Source: Lysobacter sp.
GTDB taxonomy: Bacteria; Pseudomonadota; Gammaproteobacteria; Xanthomonadales; Xanthomonadaceae
Length of the DNA: 64,000 nt
NCBI GenBank assembly: GCA_019634715.1
Contig: JAHCAU010000004.1
Location: forward strand, 62,001-126,000
Direction: 5' to 3'
Made by a program: the position numbers and the translations under genes. How positions within the stretch are numbered: the first letter of the stretch is position 1; each line of letters starts with the position of its first letter. The notes under the pieces were generated by a model. It worked only from the letters and a program-made list of their open reading frames with translations. It was not told the DNA's origin and did not search any database. Positions 9,301 to 18,414 of this stretch are shown one piece after another.

Positions 9301-9699
9301 TCACTGGCCTCCCTTGCCTGCGTTGCGGCCGGCTTCGATTTCCTGCTGCGACAGGCAGCCGTTGCGGTCGGTATCGAAGGCATCGAAGCGCGCGTGGTAG
9401 GCGTCCTGCCAGGCCTGGATCGTCACCGGGCGGCTGTCGGCGCCCTCGCCCGGCCCGGGCGGGGCCTCCTCGGCGTCGAGCGATCCGTCATGGTTGCGGT
9501 CCAGCGCGTGGAAACGACGGCTGGCGTAGTTGCGGCCCTCTTCGAGGTCCACGCAGCCGTTGCCGTTGCGGTCGAGCGTGGACACGACGTCCGACGGCGG
9601 CATCGAGGCCAGGGCCGGCGGGGTGTCCGCCCGCGATGGCGAGGACCAGCCCAGTGCGACCACCGCGGCGGCCAGGGCGGAAACAACGACTGCGTTCAT
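9301..9699 (-). CDS. secreted EF-hand calcium-binding protein
   Basis: A 132-residue protein with an N-terminal signal peptide (MNAVVVSALAAAVVALGWSS, cleavage near SRA-DTP). Three EF-hand loops are visible: DRNGNGCVDLEE, DRNHDGSLDAEE and DTDRNGCLSQQE, so calcium binding in the periplasm is likely. AGGAGG lies five bases before the ATG at 9697-9699. A TTG immediately upstream is also in frame but is less likely. It is followed within 1 bp by the DUF3011 gene. It lies between glyQ and glyS, an unusual position. The physiological role is unknown; paired EF-hands in secreted proteins of this group are common. Confidence 0.82.
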   Translation of the reverse strand: MNAVVVSALAAAVVALGWSSPSRADTPPALASMPPSDVVSTLDRNGNGCVDLEEGRNYASRRFHALDRNHDGSLDAEEAPPGPGEGADSRPVTIQAWQDAYHARFDAFDTDRNGCLSQQEIEAGRNAGKGGQ

Positions 9700-9805
9700 C
9701 AACGCCTCCTTCCGGAGCCGGCGACCCGGGGGCGGGCCGCGCCTGCAGCCCCGGGGCTACGCTACACCCGGGCGGTGCCATGCCGCCACCCGGGCCATCG
9801 CAGGC

Positions 9806-10750
<945 letters not shown>

Positions 10751-10780
10751 GTGGCGGCCGCGTCGGTATGGGGACCCGGT

Positions 10781-10786
10781 AGTATA
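10781..10786 (-). promoter_or_regulatory. glyQ -10 element
   Basis: TATACT on the minus strand, about 30 bases before the glyQ ATG. The -35 region is not obvious. Confidence 0.5.
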
Positions 10787-10806
10787 AGCGGCACCTCATC
10801 CACCCC

Positions 10807-11571
10807 ATGCGGCCCGCGCCGCGCACCGTCGCCGTGAAGTCCCAGCCCGACGCGTCGTTCCTGATCATCGAAACCGGCCAGCCGGTGCCCAGCATGCGCC
10901 GGCACGGCCGCTTCCCGCACTGGATCCGCGTCGCCGCCGGCCTGCCCGCCGATCGCGCGCGCATGGTCAACGTCGAAGCCGGCGAACCCCTGCCCGACCA
11001 CCGCAGCCTGACCGGCGTGCTGGTCACCGGGTCCGGCGCGATGGTCACCGACCGCCACGACTGGAGCGAACGCACGGCCGACTGGTTGCGCGCGGCGCTG
11101 GACGACACGCTGCCGGTGTTCGGCATCTGCTACGGCCACCAGCTGCTGGCCCACGCCCTCGGCGGCGAGGTCGGCTACAACCCGGCGGGCCGGGAGATGG
11201 GCACGGTCCACGTCGACCTGCATCCCGATGCCGGCGACGACGCCCTGTTCTCGCGGGCACCGTCGCGGTTCGAGGTCCAGGTGACCCACCTGCAGACCGT
11301 GCTGCGCCCGCCCGGCGACGCCGCCGTGCTGGCCCGCTCCGAGCAGGACCAGTGCCAGGCCTTCCGCTGGCGCGACTATGCCTGGGGCGTGCAGTTCCAT
11401 CCCGAATTCAGCGTCGGCCACATGCGCGGCTACGTCCATGCGCGCCGCGACGCGCTGGCGAAGGAAGGACAGTGCCACAAGCGCATGGCCCGCGAGGTGC
11501 GCCCGACTCCGCACGCGCGCGGCCTGCTGCGGCGTTTCGTCCGCCACGCCGCTACACTGCGCGGTCACTGA
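10807..11571 (+). CDS. class I glutamine amidotransferase-like protein
   Basis: A 254-residue protein of the GMP-synthase-like class I GATase family, with nucleophile Cys in FGICYGHQLLAHALGG (about residue 102) and the His-x-Glu pair in GVQFHPEFSVGH. Stand-alone members hydrolyse glutamine or gamma-glutamyl substrates, but no synthetase partner is nearby, so the acceptor is unknown. It starts with MRPAPRTVAVKS, divergent from glyQ. The downstream membrane gene begins 24 bases after the stop. A TACACT -10-like motif (11553-11558) at the end of this gene may give that gene its own promoter. Confidence 0.85.
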   Translation: MRPAPRTVAVKSQPDASFLIIETGQPVPSMRRHGRFPHWIRVAAGLPADRARMVNVEAGEPLPDHRSLTGVLVTGSGAMVTDRHDWSERTADWLRAALDDTLPVFGICYGHQLLAHALGGEVGYNPAGREMGTVHVDLHPDAGDDALFSRAPSRFEVQVTHLQTVLRPPGDAAVLARSEQDQCQAFRWRDYAWGVQFHPEFSVGHMRGYVHARRDALAKEGQCHKRMAREVRPTPHARGLLRRFVRHAATLRGH

Positions 11572-11595
11572 TCGCAGCATCCCCCGAGGAAGACG

Positions 11596-12477
11596 ATGGA
11601 CGTTCGCAAGGTGCCGGCCTCCGCCGGCGCGGAATGGCTGGTGCAGACCTTCCTGCTGTTCCGGAAGTCGCCGCGGGGGTTCGGCGTACTGGCCCTGGTC
11701 TACGGCGGCCTCTCGCAGTTGCTGGCGCTGGCCGCCAACCTGTTCCCGGGCACGATCGTCCCGGTGCTGATGCAGCTGGTCCTGCTGGTGGTGGCGACCT
11801 TCCTGATCGTCGGCATGATCATCGCCGCCGACGAAGTGACGGCCGGCCGGCAGGCCCAGCTCTCGCACCTGTTCGCGGCGGTCGGCCAGGGCAAGACCCG
11901 GCGGGTCTTCGCGATGCTGGTGCCGCAACTGCTGGCGCTGCTGATCAGCCTGGTGCTGCTGATGCTCATCGTCGGCCCCGAGGACCTGGAGAAGATCAAC
12001 GCGGTGATGCTCGAGATCCAGCGCGAAGCGAACGCGGGCCGCCAGGTCGATCCGCAGATGCTGCTCGATGCGCCGATCGGCGCCTTCATGGTGTGGATCG
12101 CCGCCGTCGTCGCCCTGGGATTCTGTTCGGTCTTCCTGACCCTGACCATGATTCCGGACATGATCTTCAACGGCGTCGGCGTGTTCTCCGCGATGAAGCG
12201 CAGCTTCGTCGCCTGCATGAAGAACATCCTCGCGGTCGCGGTGCTGATGGTCCTCGGCCTGGTGGTGTCGTTCTGCATCCTGTTCGCGCTCGGCGTCGTG
12301 CTCGGGCTGCTGCAGTTCGTGCTCGGCAACGCGGTGATCATCGTCGCCCAGGTATTCGCCAACGGCTTTTTCGCGAGCTTCATCGCCGGCGTCATGTACT
12401 TCGCCTGGAAGCAGATGCTCGGCGACGGCAGCCCCGCCTCGCAGGTGCCGTCGGCCTCGACGGGGATCGAAGTGTGA
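11596..12477 (+). CDS. polytopic membrane protein, BPSS1780-like family
   Basis: A 293-residue integral membrane protein with about six hydrophobic segments, for example LMQLVLLVVATFLIVGMIIA, VFAMLVPQLLALLISLVLLM and MVWIAAVVALGFCSVFLTL. It resembles the BPSS1780-type membrane proteins common in Xanthomonads and Burkholderia, whose function is unknown. A GAGGAAG ribosome site precedes the ATG. It ends at a strong hairpin with a UUCG-type loop (12505-12528). No enzymatic motif was seen. Confidence 0.75.
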   Translation: MDVRKVPASAGAEWLVQTFLLFRKSPRGFGVLALVYGGLSQLLALAANLFPGTIVPVLMQLVLLVVATFLIVGMIIAADEVTAGRQAQLSHLFAAVGQGKTRRVFAMLVPQLLALLISLVLLMLIVGPEDLEKINAVMLEIQREANAGRQVDPQMLLDAPIGAFMVWIAAVVALGFCSVFLTLTMIPDMIFNGVGVFSAMKRSFVACMKNILAVAVLMVLGLVVSFCILFALGVVLGLLQFVLGNAVIIVAQVFANGFFASFIAGVMYFAWKQMLGDGSPASQVPSASTGIEV

Positions 12478-12504
12478 TCCCGCGACGCACACGCTGACCT
12501 TCCG

Positions 12505-12528
12505 CATCGGCGCCTTCGGGCGCCGATG
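12505..12528 (+). terminator. hairpin terminator with TTCG loop
   Basis: A 10-bp perfect stem CATCGGCGCC / GGCGCCGATG with a TTCG tetraloop, followed by GTCGTTTGG, 27 bases after the membrane-protein stop. Confidence 0.75.
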
Positions 12529-12586
12529 TCGTTTGGAGAACCATCACCCCGGCTTCACGGCGTCTCCCCAATCGGCAATGTGATTC

Positions 12587-12606
12587 GCCCCTTTTGCAAA
12601 GGGGAC
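12587..12606. repeat. short CCCCTTTTGCAAAGGGG dispersed repeat
   Basis: Palindromic core CCCCTTTTGCAAAGGGG with 'ATTCG' before it. It matches the core of the longer CCCCCTTT-N-AAAGGGGG elements at 54267-54319, 58784-58835 and 58997-59053, but is truncated. It may also act as a terminator stem for the flanking genes. Confidence 0.5.
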
Positions 12607-12631
12607 TCACCTCGACGAAAGCGCCACGCGT

Positions 12632-13051
12632 CTACTGCGGCGGCGACGACAGTTCCTGCGCATCGAGGAAGCCGTCGCGATTGCGGTCCTGGCGCCTGAA
12701 GCGTTCAGCGATGCGCAGGCGGTAATCGTCGCGGGTCACGCGCTTGCCGCGTCCGCCGGGCTGTTCGTCGGGCGTCAGTACGCCGTCGCGGTTGCGGTCC
12801 ATGCCGTCGAAGGCGTAGCTGAGCCAGTCCTGGTATTCCTCGGGCGACACCCGGTGGTCGCCGTCGGCATCCATCAGGGTGAGGTAGTCGCCGGTGCGCT
12901 GCGGCGCGGCGGTCGGGGCCGGCGTTGCCGGGGCAGGCGGCGACTCGGCGGGCGGCGTGACGTCGCCGCTCCATTTCAGCGATTGCGCGAGGCCCGCCAG
13001 CGGCAGCGCGGCGAGACAGAGGACGGCGGCGAGGCGGGCGATGGTCGACAT
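12632..13051 (-). CDS. secreted EF-hand protein
   Basis: A 139-residue exported protein with a signal peptide (MSTIARLAAVLCLAALPLAG, cleavage near LAQ-SLK), a Pro/Ala-rich linker, and three EF-hand loops (DADGDHRVSPEE, DRNRDGVLTPDE, DRNRDGFLDAQE). The frame extends further upstream, but this start opens the signal peptide directly. Together with 9301-9699 it is the second EF-hand protein within 4 kb. It is separated from the upstream desaturase gene by the hairpin at 13116-13144. Likely periplasmic calcium binding; the partner is unknown. Confidence 0.8.
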   Translation of the reverse strand: MSTIARLAAVLCLAALPLAGLAQSLKWSGDVTPPAESPPAPATPAPTAAPQRTGDYLTLMDADGDHRVSPEEYQDWLSYAFDGMDRNRDGVLTPDEQPGGRGKRVTRDDYRLRIAERFRRQDRNRDGFLDAQELSSPPQ

Positions 13052-13115
13052 GCGCGCAGGGTGCGTGGCGACGCGGCCGGCCGCAAGTCCCATGGCCCTT
13101 GCGCGGCCCGGACAC

Positions 13116-13144
13116 GACGACGGCCGCACAGGGCGGCCGTCGTC
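13116..13144 (-). terminator. desaturase terminator hairpin
   Basis: A 12-bp perfect stem GACGACGGCCGC / GCGGCCGTCGTC with a 5-base loop, 20 bases after the desaturase stop on the minus strand. There is no strong T-run. Confidence 0.65.
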
Positions 13145-13163
13145 GGTGCAGCGAAAGCGGGGA

Positions 13164-14372
13164 TCACACGCGCGCGGGCTGCAGGGCATAGCCCTTCATG
13201 CGCAGCGAGAACTCCTGCAGCGCCTGGATGCCGCTGGCCTCGGCCTCGCGGCACCACTGCTGCAGCGCCTGCAGGGTGTCGGAGGCGTTCTGGCTGCGGG
13301 TTTCCAGCACCGCAGACAGGCGTGCGCGGTATTCGATCAGGGTGCCGATGCGCGGACGCTGGGCGACCCATTCGCGCAGCTGCTCGCGGGCGTCGGGCTT
13401 GAGCCAGCGGCCGTCGTCGACGATGCCCTTGCGCAGCTGGCGCGGCAGCAGCGCGCGCAGCTTGGCGCCGGCGATGCGGGCCTCTTCCTGCAGCGCCGGC
13501 TTGACCACGTTGCGCTGGTAGTCGGTCATGGCCTGGAAGCGCAGCGCCAGCAGCGCCTTGAGGGTATCGGTGTCCGGCACCGGGATGTTCGGGCGCACGT
13601 CGAGCGAAGGCGCCACGCGCAGCACCCTGGCCATGCCCACGGCCTCGAACAGCTTGATCGCGGCCCAGCCGATGTCGAACTCCCAGCGGCGCAGCGCGAA
13701 CTTGGCCGAGCTCGGGAACGCGTGGTGGTTGTTGTGCAGTTCCTCGCCGCCGATCCACACGCCCCACGGGGTGAGGTTGGTGGCGGTGTCCGTGGTCTCG
13801 AAGTTGCGGTAGCCCCACCAGTGGCCAAGGCCGTTGACCACGCCGGCGGCCCAGAACGGGATCCACGCCATCTGGATGGCCCACACCGCGATGCCCTTGA
13901 AGCCGAAGAGGGCGAAGCTGAGGAACAGCAGGAGGGTCGGACCCAACGTGGCATGCGGGGTGTAGAGGTGGCGCTCGATCCAGTCGTTCGGCGCGCCCTT
14001 GCCGTACTGCTCGATCGAGGCGCGGTCGGTGCGCGCCTCGCGGTACAGCTCGACGCCGCGCCAGAACACGGTGCGGATGCCCTTGGTCCTCGGGCTGTGC
14101 GGGTCTTCCTCGGTCTCGCACTTCGCGTGGTGCTTGCGGTGGATGGCCACCCACTCGCGGGTGATCATGGACGTGGTCAGCCAGGTCCAGAAGCGGAAGA
14201 AGTGGTTGAGCAGCGGATGGAAATCCACGCCGCGATGCGCCTGGCTGCGATGCAGGTAAAGCGTGACCGAGAAGATCGTCAGCTGGGTGGCGACCAGCAG
14301 GTAGACCAGCATCGCGCCCCAGCCAGCCTGGACCAGGCCGCCGGAGAGGAAGTCGAGCAGGGACGGAAACAT
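13164..14372 (-). CDS. membrane fatty acid desaturase (acyl-CoA/acyl-lipid delta-9 type)
   Basis: A 402-residue integral membrane desaturase that introduces a cis double bond into saturated acyl chains. The three histidine boxes of the di-iron site are present: HRSQAH (41-46), HRKHH (78-82) and HNNHH (about 211-215). Hydrophobic segments lie around residues 12-38 and 155-190. A C-terminal 120-residue helical extension is typical of the bacterial OLE1-like family. The start MFPSLLDFLSGG is chosen because it fits the family and the upstream in-frame codons read through operator-like DNA. It is divergent from the lipid operon at 14546; the shared 173-bp region has two copies of a near-palindrome, so membrane fluidity and lipid synthesis may be co-regulated. 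Confidence 0.9.
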   Translation of the reverse strand: MFPSLLDFLSGGLVQAGWGAMLVYLLVATQLTIFSVTLYLHRSQAHRGVDFHPLLNHFFRFWTWLTTSMITREWVAIHRKHHAKCETEEDPHSPRTKGIRTVFWRGVELYREARTDRASIEQYGKGAPNDWIERHLYTPHATLGPTLLLFLSFALFGFKGIAVWAIQMAWIPFWAAGVVNGLGHWWGYRNFETTDTATNLTPWGVWIGGEELHNNHHAFPSSAKFALRRWEFDIGWAAIKLFEAVGMARVLRVAPSLDVRPNIPVPDTDTLKALLALRFQAMTDYQRNVVKPALQEEARIAGAKLRALLPRQLRKGIVDDGRWLKPDAREQLREWVAQRPRIGTLIEYRARLSAVLETRSQNASDTLQALQQWCREAEASGIQALQEFSLRMKGYALQPARV

Positions 14373-14445
14373 GCGAGGGACTCGTGAGGGCAGTTTGAGA
14401 TGTGCCCCGAAATGATGGGGGCACGACCAGGTGATTGCCATACAT

Positions 14446-14459
14446 CCGTACCGGTATGG
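14446..14459. promoter_or_regulatory. operator-like near-palindrome, copy 1
   Basis: CCGTACCGGTATGG, a 14-bp near-perfect palindrome (one mismatched pair), 74 bp from copy 2. It is preceded by a half-site-like CCATAC at 14439-14444. Placement between two divergent lipid genes suggests a TetR-type repressor operator; no regulator gene is in the window. Confidence 0.6.
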
Positions 14460-14519
14460 TGGCGGCCGGCCGACGATGCGCGTCTCACTTCGACGCGCCG
14501 CCTGTCGGGCGACACGCAA

Positions 14520-14533
14520 CCGTACAGGTATGG
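14520..14533. promoter_or_regulatory. operator-like near-palindrome, copy 2
   Basis: CCGTACAGGTATGG, differing from copy 1 at one base, 12 bp before the start of the CDP-alcohol phosphatidyltransferase gene. The 74-bp centre-to-centre distance is close to seven helical turns. Confidence 0.6.
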
Positions 14534-14545
14534 AATGATGCCGCG

Positions 14546-15148
14546 ATGTCGATTTATGCCCTCAAACCGAAGTTCCAGGCCCTGCTCCGCCCGGCCGTGC
14601 GCCGCCTCCACGCCATGGGCGTCACCGCCAACCAGGTGACCGTGTTCGCCTGCTCGGTGTCAGTGGCGCTGGGCGTCTGGCTGTACCTGGCCGCACCCGG
14701 CCCGGCCGCGTTCCTGCTGCTGCCGCTGTGGCTGTTCCTGCGCATGGCCCTGAACGCGGTCGACGGCATGCTGGCGCGCGAGTTCGGCCAGCAGTCGAAA
14801 CTCGGCGCCTATCTGAACGAACTGACCGATGTGATCGCCGACGCCGCGCTGGCCCTGCCCTTCGCGGTGGTGGCGCCGTTCGCGCCGGTCTGGGTGGCGA
14901 CCTTCGTGGTCCTGGCCGGATTGAGCGAATTCGCCGGTGCGCTCGGCCCCACCGTCGGCGGCAGCCGCCGCTACGACGGCCCGATGGGCAAGAGCGACCG
15001 CGCCTTCGTGCTCGGCGCGGTGGCGCTGTGGCTGGGCATCGCCGGCCTGCTGCCGGCGTGGATGGCCTGGCTGTTCCCGCTGCTGAGCGCGCTGGTCGCG
15101 CTGACCATCGTCCGCCGCGTGCGCAACGGCCTGCGCGACGCCGGTTGA
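14546..15148 (+). CDS. ynbA: CDP-alcohol phosphatidyltransferase (YnbA-like)
   Basis: A 200-residue membrane enzyme that would transfer a phosphatidyl (or similar CDP-activated) group to an alcohol. The family signature D73-G-x2-A77-R78-x8-G87-x3-N91-x3-D95 is visible. The third acidic position is Asn (GAYLNELTD) rather than Asp, which I recall as common in YnbA/YnjF relatives, so it may mark a different substrate rather than loss of activity. About five transmembrane helices. The ATG at 14546 follows operator copy 2 closely. It is the first gene of a co-directional cluster with hydrolase-methyltransferase, PAP2-phosphatase, acyltransferase and CDP-DAG synthase genes; length matches E. coli YnbA (about 201). 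Confidence 0.85.
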   Translation: MSIYALKPKFQALLRPAVRRLHAMGVTANQVTVFACSVSVALGVWLYLAAPGPAAFLLLPLWLFLRMALNAVDGMLAREFGQQSKLGAYLNELTDVIADAALALPFAVVAPFAPVWVATFVVLAGLSEFAGALGPTVGGSRRYDGPMGKSDRAFVLGAVALWLGIAGLLPAWMAWLFPLLSALVALTIVRRVRNGLRDAG

Positions 15149-15194
15149 ACCATCGCGCCGGGCCGCCGCGACGGTGCAGGCCCGCGCCGCCGCC

Positions 15195-15213
15195 GGTATC
15201 GCATCGCGATACC
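15195..15213. promoter_or_regulatory. perfect inverted repeat in the lipid operon leader
   Basis: GGTATCGC-ATC-GCGATACC: an 8-bp perfect inverted repeat in the 156-bp gap between the YnbA-like and YnbC-like genes. It could be an operator or an RNA hairpin that uncouples the two genes. Confidence 0.45.
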
Positions 15214-15304
15214 CGGTCGACACGCCCGCCACGTCCGTCCCGAGACCTGCCTACGCTGCGTCCCACACCACGGATACCCACTTCCGCGAGGATCGCTCCA
15301 GCCC

Positions 15305-17080
15305 ATGTCCAGCCCTCCGATGTACGACCAGCACGAACGCGAACGGCACGAACGCGATTTTTCCACCCACGATGGCGTCCACCTGTTCTACCGGCACTGG
15401 CCGGCGCGGGGCGACGCACGCGGCGCGCTGGTGCTGATCCATCGCGGCCACGAGCACTCCGGGCGCATGGCGCACCTGGCCGACGAACTGGACCTGCCCG
15501 ATTTCGACGTCTTCGCCTACGACATGCGCGGCCACGGCCGTTCGCCCGGCGCGCGCGGCGACAGCCCCAGCTTCGGCACCTCGGTCCGCGACCTGCAGAC
15601 CTTCGTCGAGCATCTTGCGGCCACGCACGGCATCGACCCGGCGAACGTGGTCGTGGTCGCGCAGAGCGTCGGCGCGGTGGTCGCCAGCACCTGGGCGCAC
15701 GACTACGCGCCGAAGATCCGCGGCCTGGTGCTGGCCTCGCCGGCGTTCAAGGTCAAGCTGTACGTGCCGTTCGCGCGCCCCGGTCTGGCGCTGATGCGCA
15801 AGCTGCGCGGCAACTTCTTCGTCAACAGCTACGTCAAGGCGAAGTTCCTGACCCACGATCCCGAACGCATCGCCAGCTACGAGTCCGACCCGCTGATCAC
15901 CCGGCCGATCTCGGTGAACATCCTGCTCGGCCTGTACGAGGCCGCCGACCGCGTGGTCGCCGACGCCGCCGCGATCACCCTGCCGACGCAGCTGCTGATC
16001 TCCGGCAGCGACTGGGTGGTGCATCACGCGCCGCAGCACCGCTTCTTCGAACGCCTGGCGCATCCGCGCAAGGAGCAGCACGTCCTGCCCGGCTTCTTCC
16101 ACGACACCCTGGGCGAGCGCGACCGCAGGCTCGCCGTGGATCATGCGCGGCGCTTCATCCTCGACCTGTTCGATCGCCCGCCGGAAACGCTGTCGCTGCG
16201 CGACGCGCACCGCGTCGGCTTCACTGCCGACGAATCGCGCGCGCTGGCCGCGCCGCTGCCGTGGTACACGCCGCGCGGCGCGTACTGGGCGTTGACCCGC
16301 CTGGGCCTGAAGTTCGGCGGCCTGCTCTCGCGCGGCATCGCGCTGGGCCATGCGACCGGCTTCGATTCGGGCAGCACGCTCGATTACGTGTATCGCAACC
16401 AGGCGCAGGGCGCGCCGGTGATCGGGACGGCCATCGACCGCACCTACCTCGACTCGATCGGCTGGCGCGGCATCCGCGTGCGCAAGACCCATGTCGAAGC
16501 GCTGCTGCGCGAGGCCTTCGCTCAGGTGCGCGCACGCGGGCTGCCACTGCGGGTGATGGACGTCGCCGCCGGCCACGGCCGCTACGTGCTGGATGCAGTG
16601 GCGACGTCCGATGCGGCACCGGAGTCCGTGCTGCTGCGCGACTACAGCGGCATCAACGTGCGCGACGGCCGCGCGCTGATCGCGGAGCGCGGCCTCGGCG
16701 ACATCGCGCGCTTCGAGCAGGGCGATGCCTTCGATCGCGACGATCTCGCGAAGGTCTCGCCGCCGCCGACCGTGGCCGTGGTCTCGGGCCTGTACGAGCT
16801 GTTCCCCGACAACGACCAGGTGGCGCGTTCGCTCGAAGGCATCGCCGCCGCGGTGCCGCCCGGCGGCTGCCTGGTCTACACCGGACAACCCTGGCATCCG
16901 CAGCTGGAACTGATCGCGCGCGCGCTGACCAGCCATCGCGCCGGCCAGGCCTGGGTGATGCGCCGGCGCACGCAGGCGGAGATGGACCAGCTGGTCGAAG
17001 CCGCCGGCTTCCGCAAGGTGGCGCAGCGCATCGACGAATTCGGCATCTTCACCGTCTCTCTGGCGGTGCGCGAGGGATGA
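15305..17080 (+). CDS. ynbC: bifunctional alpha/beta hydrolase and SAM-dependent methyltransferase (YnbC-like)
   Basis: A 591-residue soluble fusion. Residues about 15-290 form a monoacylglycerol-lipase-like hydrolase (Hydrolase_4): IHRGHEHSGR is the oxyanion loop, AQSVG (Ser121) the nucleophile elbow with Ala for the usual first Gly, and PGFFHDTLGE carries the catalytic His. Residues about 410-590 form a class I methyltransferase with VMDVAAGHGRYVLDA as the SAM-binding motif I. The same fusion and length (585) occur in E. coli YnbC, from memory. It likely acts on a lipid or lipid-linked intermediate. It ends in an ATGA overlap with the next gene, indicating translational coupling. An alternative start is Met6. 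Confidence 0.85.
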   Translation: MSSPPMYDQHERERHERDFSTHDGVHLFYRHWPARGDARGALVLIHRGHEHSGRMAHLADELDLPDFDVFAYDMRGHGRSPGARGDSPSFGTSVRDLQTFVEHLAATHGIDPANVVVVAQSVGAVVASTWAHDYAPKIRGLVLASPAFKVKLYVPFARPGLALMRKLRGNFFVNSYVKAKFLTHDPERIASYESDPLITRPISVNILLGLYEAADRVVADAAAITLPTQLLISGSDWVVHHAPQHRFFERLAHPRKEQHVLPGFFHDTLGERDRRLAVDHARRFILDLFDRPPETLSLRDAHRVGFTADESRALAAPLPWYTPRGAYWALTRLGLKFGGLLSRGIALGHATGFDSGSTLDYVYRNQAQGAPVIGTAIDRTYLDSIGWRGIRVRKTHVEALLREAFAQVRARGLPLRVMDVAAGHGRYVLDAVATSDAAPESVLLRDYSGINVRDGRALIAERGLGDIARFEQGDAFDRDDLAKVSPPPTVAVVSGLYELFPDNDQVARSLEGIAAAVPPGGCLVYTGQPWHPQLELIARALTSHRAGQAWVMRRRTQAEMDQLVEAAGFRKVAQRIDEFGIFTVSLAVREG

Positions 17081-18414
17081 GCATGGCGGCGAATGCCCCT
17101 GCATCGACAGCGCGCCCGTGGCGGCAGGCCGCGCTGTGGCTGGCCTGCCTCGCGCCGTTCTTCTACCTGAGCTACGGATTCGCGAACCACCTCGCGGCCC
17201 AGCGCGCGGGCGTGGGGTCGGTGGTGTTCGACTGGGAGCAACAGGTGCCGTTCGTGGCCTGGACGATCGTGCCTTACTGGTCGATCAACCTGTTCTACGG
17301 CCTTTCGCTGTTCCTGTGCCGCACGCGCGACGAGCTGCGCGCGCACGGCCGTCGCCTGCTCACCGCGCAATTGGTCGCAGTGAACTGCTTCCTGCTGTTC
17401 CCGCTCGGCTTCACCTTCGCCCGGCCGCCGACCGATGGCGTCCCGGGCCTGTTCTTCACCGCGCTGACCAGTTTCGACAAGCCCTTCAACCAGGCGCCGT
17501 CGCTGCACATCGCCCTGCTGATCGTGCTGTGGGATCTGTACCGGCGCCTGATTCCGCAAGGCTGGCACTGGCTGCTGCACGGCTGGTCGTGGCTGATCGC
17601 GATCTCGGTGCTCACGACCTACCAGCATCATTTCATCGACATCCCGACCGGCGCGCTGCTGGGCCTGTTCTGCCTGTGGTTGTGGCCGCTCGATGCCCCG
17701 TCGCCGCTGCGCGGCCTGCGACTCACCGACGCTCCCCGTCGGCGTCGCCTCGCCCTGCTCTACGCGGTCGGCGCCGCTGCGTGTTTCGTGCTGGCCGCAG
17801 CGCTCGGCGGCGTCGCGCTGTGGCTGTGCTGGCCGGGCATGGCGCTGCTGCTGGTCGCGCTGAACTACCTGCTGTTCGGCGCAGCGGGCTTCCAGAAGGA
17901 CGCGCACGGCCGGCTGTCGTTCGCCGCGCGCTGGCTGCTGATGCCTTATCGCATCGGCGCGTGGATCAACGCCCGGCTGTGGACCCGTCGCGAACCGCCC
18001 GTGGTGCGCGTGGCCAGCGGCGTGATGCTCGGCCGCATGCCGACGACGCGCGAGGCGCAGCGGCTGGGCATCACCCATGTCGTCGACCTCAGCGCCGAAC
18101 TGCCGTCGCCGAACGGCGTCGCGGTGCGCGCGGTGCCGATGCTCGATCTGGTGGTACCGGATGCGCAGGGACTGCGGGTCGCCGCCGAGGTCATCGAAGC
18201 GCAGCGCCTGGCCGCGGGCGACTCCGGCACCGTGCTGGTCTGCTGCGCGCTGGGCTATTCGCGCAGCGCGGCTGCGGCTGCGGCATGGCTGCTGCACACC
18301 GGTCGGTCGGAGCGCGTCGACGAGGCCATCGCGCGCCTGCGCAGGGAGCGCCCGAACCTCGTCCTGTACGATGCGCACCGCCTCGCCCTCGCCTCGCTGG
18401 CCCTGCAGCCATGA
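17077..18414 (+). CDS. ynbD: PAP2 phosphatase fused to dual-specificity phosphatase (YnbD-like)
   Basis: A 445-residue membrane protein. The N-terminal half has six hydrophobic segments with PAP2 marks NQAPSLHIALL (about 138-148) and HHFIDIPTG (about 183), placing a lipid-phosphate phosphatase site at the membrane. The C-terminal 120 residues are a tyrosine/dual-specificity phosphatase with the P-loop C390-ALGYS-R396 and upstream VVDLSAELP. E. coli YnbD has the same two-domain design. It may remove a phosphate from a phosphatidyl-alcohol-phosphate or recycle a lipid phosphate. It overlaps the genes on both sides by 4 bp (ATGA at 17077 and 18411), so the three are clearly one operon. Confidence 0.85.
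   Translation: MSMAANAPASTARPWRQAALWLACLAPFFYLSYGFANHLAAQRAGVGSVVFDWEQQVPFVAWTIVPYWSINLFYGLSLFLCRTRDELRAHGRRLLTAQLVAVNCFLLFPLGFTFARPPTDGVPGLFFTALTSFDKPFNQAPSLHIALLIVLWDLYRRLIPQGWHWLLHGWSWLIAISVLTTYQHHFIDIPTGALLGLFCLWLWPLDAPSPLRGLRLTDAPRRRRLALLYAVGAAACFVLAAALGGVALWLCWPGMALLLVALNYLLFGAAGFQKDAHGRLSFAARWLLMPYRIGAWINARLWTRREPPVVRVASGVMLGRMPTTREAQRLGITHVVDLSAELPSPNGVAVRAVPMLDLVVPDAQGLRVAAEVIEAQRLAAGDSGTVLVCCALGYSRSAAAAAAWLLHTGRSERVDEAIARLRRERPNLVLYDAHRLALASLALQP

Noticed and set aside
14762-14830. Broken CDP-alcohol transferase site (Asn in place of the third acidic residue)
   Set aside because: I believe this Asn is shared by YnbA/YnjF-type relatives, so it was not reported as a loss of function.
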